From Comamonadaceae bacterium (lineage in GTDB: Bacteria > Pseudomonadota > Gammaproteobacteria > Burkholderiales > Burkholderiaceae_C), in assembly GCA_027490555.1 (NCBI GenBank), contig JAIXXW010000175.1, forward strand, positions 1 through 7,809: a stretch of DNA of 7,809 nt. The letters are read 5' to 3'. A program made the position numbers and the translations under genes. This document shows, in pieces, positions 6,248 through 7,809 of this stretch. Within the stretch, counting starts at the first letter, position 1; each line of letters opens with the position of its first letter. Below the pieces are notes generated by a model. That model worked only from the letters and a program-made list of their open reading frames with translations, did not search any database and was not told where the DNA came from.

Positions 6248-7264
6248 ATGAACTTTGAACCCCTGATCGAACTCACCCGCAACGGCGTGCCCGAATGCGT
6301 CCACATGGGGGCGCTGGCGGTCACCGACACCGAGGGGCGGGTGCTGGCCCAGGTGGGCAACCCGCACTGGCTGTGCTTCACCCGCTCCACCCTCAAGGCC
6401 ATGCAGGCGCTGCCGCTGGTGCAGTCGGGCGGCGTGGCGCATTTTGGCTTCACCCCGACGGAGCTGGCCCTGATGTGCGCCAGCCACAATGGCGAGGACA
6501 TGCACGTCGAGCAGGTCTCTTCCATCCTGCGCAAGAGCGGCAGCAGCACCCGGCAGATGCGCTGCGGCTGCCATGTGCCTTACCGCTTCACGTTTTTTGA
6601 CCGCCCCGTGCCCGAGGGCCTGGCCTACGACGAGCGGCACCACAACTGCAGCGGCAAGCACAGCGGCTTTTTGGCCTATTGCGTGCAGCACGGCTTGTCC
6701 ACCGACGACTACACCGAGGTGGACCACCCGCTGCAGCGGCAGATACGCCAGGCGGTGGCCCACCTGGCGGGCATGTCGGAACAAGCGCTGGCGCTGGGCA
6801 TCGACGGCTGTTCAGCCCCCAACTACGCCATGCCCCTGTCGCGCCTGGCGCGCAGCTATGCCCGGCTGGCACGGCCCGAATCCGAGGGCTTGTACGGCGC
6901 CAGCTTGAAACTGCTGGGCGAGGCCATGAGCGCCCACCCCGAACTGGTCTCGGGCACCGGGCGCAACGACGCCGACTTCATGCGCGCCGGCCGTGGCGAC
7001 TGGTTGACCAAGGTGGGTGCGGACGGCGTGCAGGTGGTGGCCAGCCGCGCGCGAGGCCAGGCCCTGGCCATCAAGATCATGGACGGCAACAAAACCGCGT
7101 TGTTTGCGGCCACCGTCGAGGCGCTGGACCAGCTGGGCTGGCTGGACGACGCGCAGCGCGCCGCCTTGGCCCCGTGGCGTGCGCAGGTGCTGCTGAATGT
7201 GGCGGGCGTGCCTGTGGGCGAGCGGCGCAGCGTGTTCCGGCTGCGCGCTGGCCAGGCGGCCTGA
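6248..7264 (+). CDS. Asparaginase, Rhizobium etli type (asparaginase II family)
   Basis: 338-residue cytoplasmic enzyme of the Rhizobium etli AnsA/ReAV family, which hydrolyses L-asparagine to aspartate and ammonia and is unrelated to the E. coli asparaginases. The catalytic set described for ReAV can be aligned by eye with a shift of one: S47-x-x-K50 in TRSTLKAMQ (ReAV Ser48/Lys51), S79 in CASHNGE (Ser80), C134 and K137 in HHNCSGKHSG (Cys135/Lys138), and D186 and C188 in GIDGCSAPN (Asp187/Cys189). C134, K137 and C188 would bind the zinc ion. K255 in LTKVGADGV is the probable counterpart of the ReAV lysine near 263. The protein looks complete and active. The ATG at 6248 fits the family N-terminus (a short lead to the first strand), although its Shine-Dalgarno is weak. 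The gene diverges from the carboxylase gene and converges on yggS with an 18-base gap, so it is probably monocistronic. No transporter or regulator is attached. Confidence 0.9.
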   Translation: MNFEPLIELTRNGVPECVHMGALAVTDTEGRVLAQVGNPHWLCFTRSTLKAMQALPLVQSGGVAHFGFTPTELALMCASHNGEDMHVEQVSSILRKSGSSTRQMRCGCHVPYRFTFFDRPVPEGLAYDERHHNCSGKHSGFLAYCVQHGLSTDDYTEVDHPLQRQIRQAVAHLAGMSEQALALGIDGCSAPNYAMPLSRLARSYARLARPESEGLYGASLKLLGEAMSAHPELVSGTGRNDADFMRAGRGDWLTKVGADGVQVVASRARGQALAIKIMDGNKTALFAATVEALDQLGWLDDAQRAALAPWRAQVLLNVAGVPVGERRSVFRLRAGQAA

Positions 7265-7270
7265 ATGCCA

Positions 7271-7294
7271 GGCCAAAAGCGTTCAGCGCTGGCC
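7271..7294. terminator. Possible shared hairpin between asparaginase gene and yggS
   Basis: AGCG (7278-7281) pairs with CGCT (7287-7290) around the loop TTCAG, and GGCC at 7271-7274 can pair with GGCC at 7291-7294 across a three-base bulge. On the minus strand the inner stem is followed by TTTT, and on the plus strand the outer stem is followed by A residues, so it would suit the leftward yggS transcript better. It overlaps the last codons of yggS and is weak. Confidence 0.3.
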
Positions 7295-7809
7295 AAAAAT
7301 GGCCGTGCCCACCCGCACCATCGTGCTGCCCTCGGCGATGGCGGCGTCCATGTCGGCGCTCATGCCCATGGACAAGGTGTCCAATGCCAGGCCCTGCTGG
7401 CGCAAGGCCTCCAGCCAGGCCCTGGCCTGGGCGTGCACGGCGCGCATCTGCGCGGGGTTTTCCGCCGGCTCGGGGATGGTCATCAGGCCACGCAGGCGCA
7501 AGCGCGGCAAGGCGGCCACGGCCTGCGCCAGCGCGGGCAATTCTTGTGGGCTCACCCCCGATTTGTTCTCGCCGCCGTCCACATTCACCTGGATGCAGAC
7601 CTGCAAAGGCGGCAGCTGCGCCGGGCGTTGTTCGGACAGGCGCTGGGCGATTTTGAGGCGGTCGATGCTGTGCACCCAGTCAAAGTGTTCGGCCACCAGG
7701 CGGGTCTTGTTGCTCTGGATCGGCCCGATGCAGTGCCACTCCAGGGGCAAATCGCGCAAGGCGCTGATTTTGTCGACCGCTTCCTGGATGTAGTTTTCGC
7801 CAAAGGCGG
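7283..7809 (-). CDS. yggS: YggS-family PLP homeostasis protein, C-terminal part
   Basis: Gene read leftward and cut by the right edge; 174 residues are visible of about 230-240 typical for the family. YggS/PLPBP is a single-domain TIM-barrel protein that binds pyridoxal 5'-phosphate and keeps free PLP and amino-acid pools in balance. The visible part starts AFGENYIQEAVDK, the classic FGENYxQE motif, then EWHCIGPIQSNK, QVNVDGGENKSG, LRGLMTIPEP and LSMGMSADMDAAI, ending with GSTMVRVGTAIFG, whose Ser/Arg/Gly loop holds the PLP phosphate in this family. The PLP-binding lysine lies in the missing N-terminal part. The open frame continues without a break to the window edge, so an internal ATG at 7759 is not the true start. 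In many bacteria proC or pilT lies beside yggS, but neither is visible here. Confidence 0.93.
   Translation of the reverse strand, partial: AFGENYIQEAVDKISALRDLPLEWHCIGPIQSNKTRLVAEHFDWVHSIDRLKIAQRLSEQRPAQLPPLQVCIQVNVDGGENKSGVSPQELPALAQAVAALPRLRLRGLMTIPEPAENPAQMRAVHAQARAWLEALRQQGLALDTLSMGMSADMDAAIAEGSTMVRVGTAIFGQR

Noticed and set aside
4195..6258. 687-codon open frame on the plus strand opposite the carboxylase gene
   Set aside because: It is antisense to a gene with clear biotinyl and carboxyltransferase motifs, and its own translation shows no recognisable domain.
7283..7759. A complete short gene starting at the minus-strand ATG at 7759
   Set aside because: The same frame continues upstream to the window edge with the conserved FGENYIQE motif, so this is the truncated yggS gene.
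1..7809. Mobile element, phage, CRISPR, toxin-antitoxin or defence genes
   Set aside because: I searched by eye for transposase motifs, direct-repeat arrays, terminal inverted repeats and small gene pairs. Every gene present is metabolic, transport-related or regulatory, and composition is even.

Overview
The window (7,809 bp) is GC-rich, gene-dense chromosomal DNA. Composition and protein style suggest a betaproteobacterium of the Burkholderiales, most likely Comamonadaceae; this is an inference from recalled family resemblance, not from a search. I see no RNA gene, insertion sequence, CRISPR array, phage gene or integration scar. It reads as an ordinary chromosomal stretch of catabolic genes.

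Layout, left to right. (1) The first 83 bases hold the 5' end of a leftward gene for a TonB-family energy transducer. (2) A 280-bp intergenic region separates it from a rightward glcD-type FAD-linked oxidase gene (364-1902), which ends at a clear rho-independent terminator. (3) Immediately after comes a compact rightward operon: a MarR-family regulator (1995-2429), a class A flavoprotein monooxygenase with an MhpA/phenol-hydroxylase layout (2448-4139), and a 62-residue DUF2783-like protein (4149-4337). A 24-bp near-perfect palindrome sits on the promoter in front of marR and is the obvious operator. (4) Convergent to this operon is a leftward gene (4369-6159) for an acyl-CoA carboxylase subunit with a biotin-carrier domain fused to a complete carboxyltransferase and no biotin carboxylase in the window. 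(5) Divergent from it is a rightward gene (6248-7264) for a Rhizobium etli-type asparaginase with its catalytic residues conserved. (6) The right edge holds the C-terminal three quarters of a leftward yggS-type PLP homeostasis gene (7283-7809, cut by the window end).

How the genes may work together: the marR-monooxygenase-DUF2783 set looks like a self-contained aromatic-hydroxylation module controlled by its own repressor. GlcD (2-hydroxyacid oxidation), the acyl-CoA carboxylase and the asparaginase are separate metabolic functions on their own transcripts. The most unusual items are the DUF2783 protein coupled to the monooxygenase, the marR operator/promoter that predicts a leaderless message, and the BCCP-CT fusion without a partner. 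None is proven to be a new system from sequence alone.
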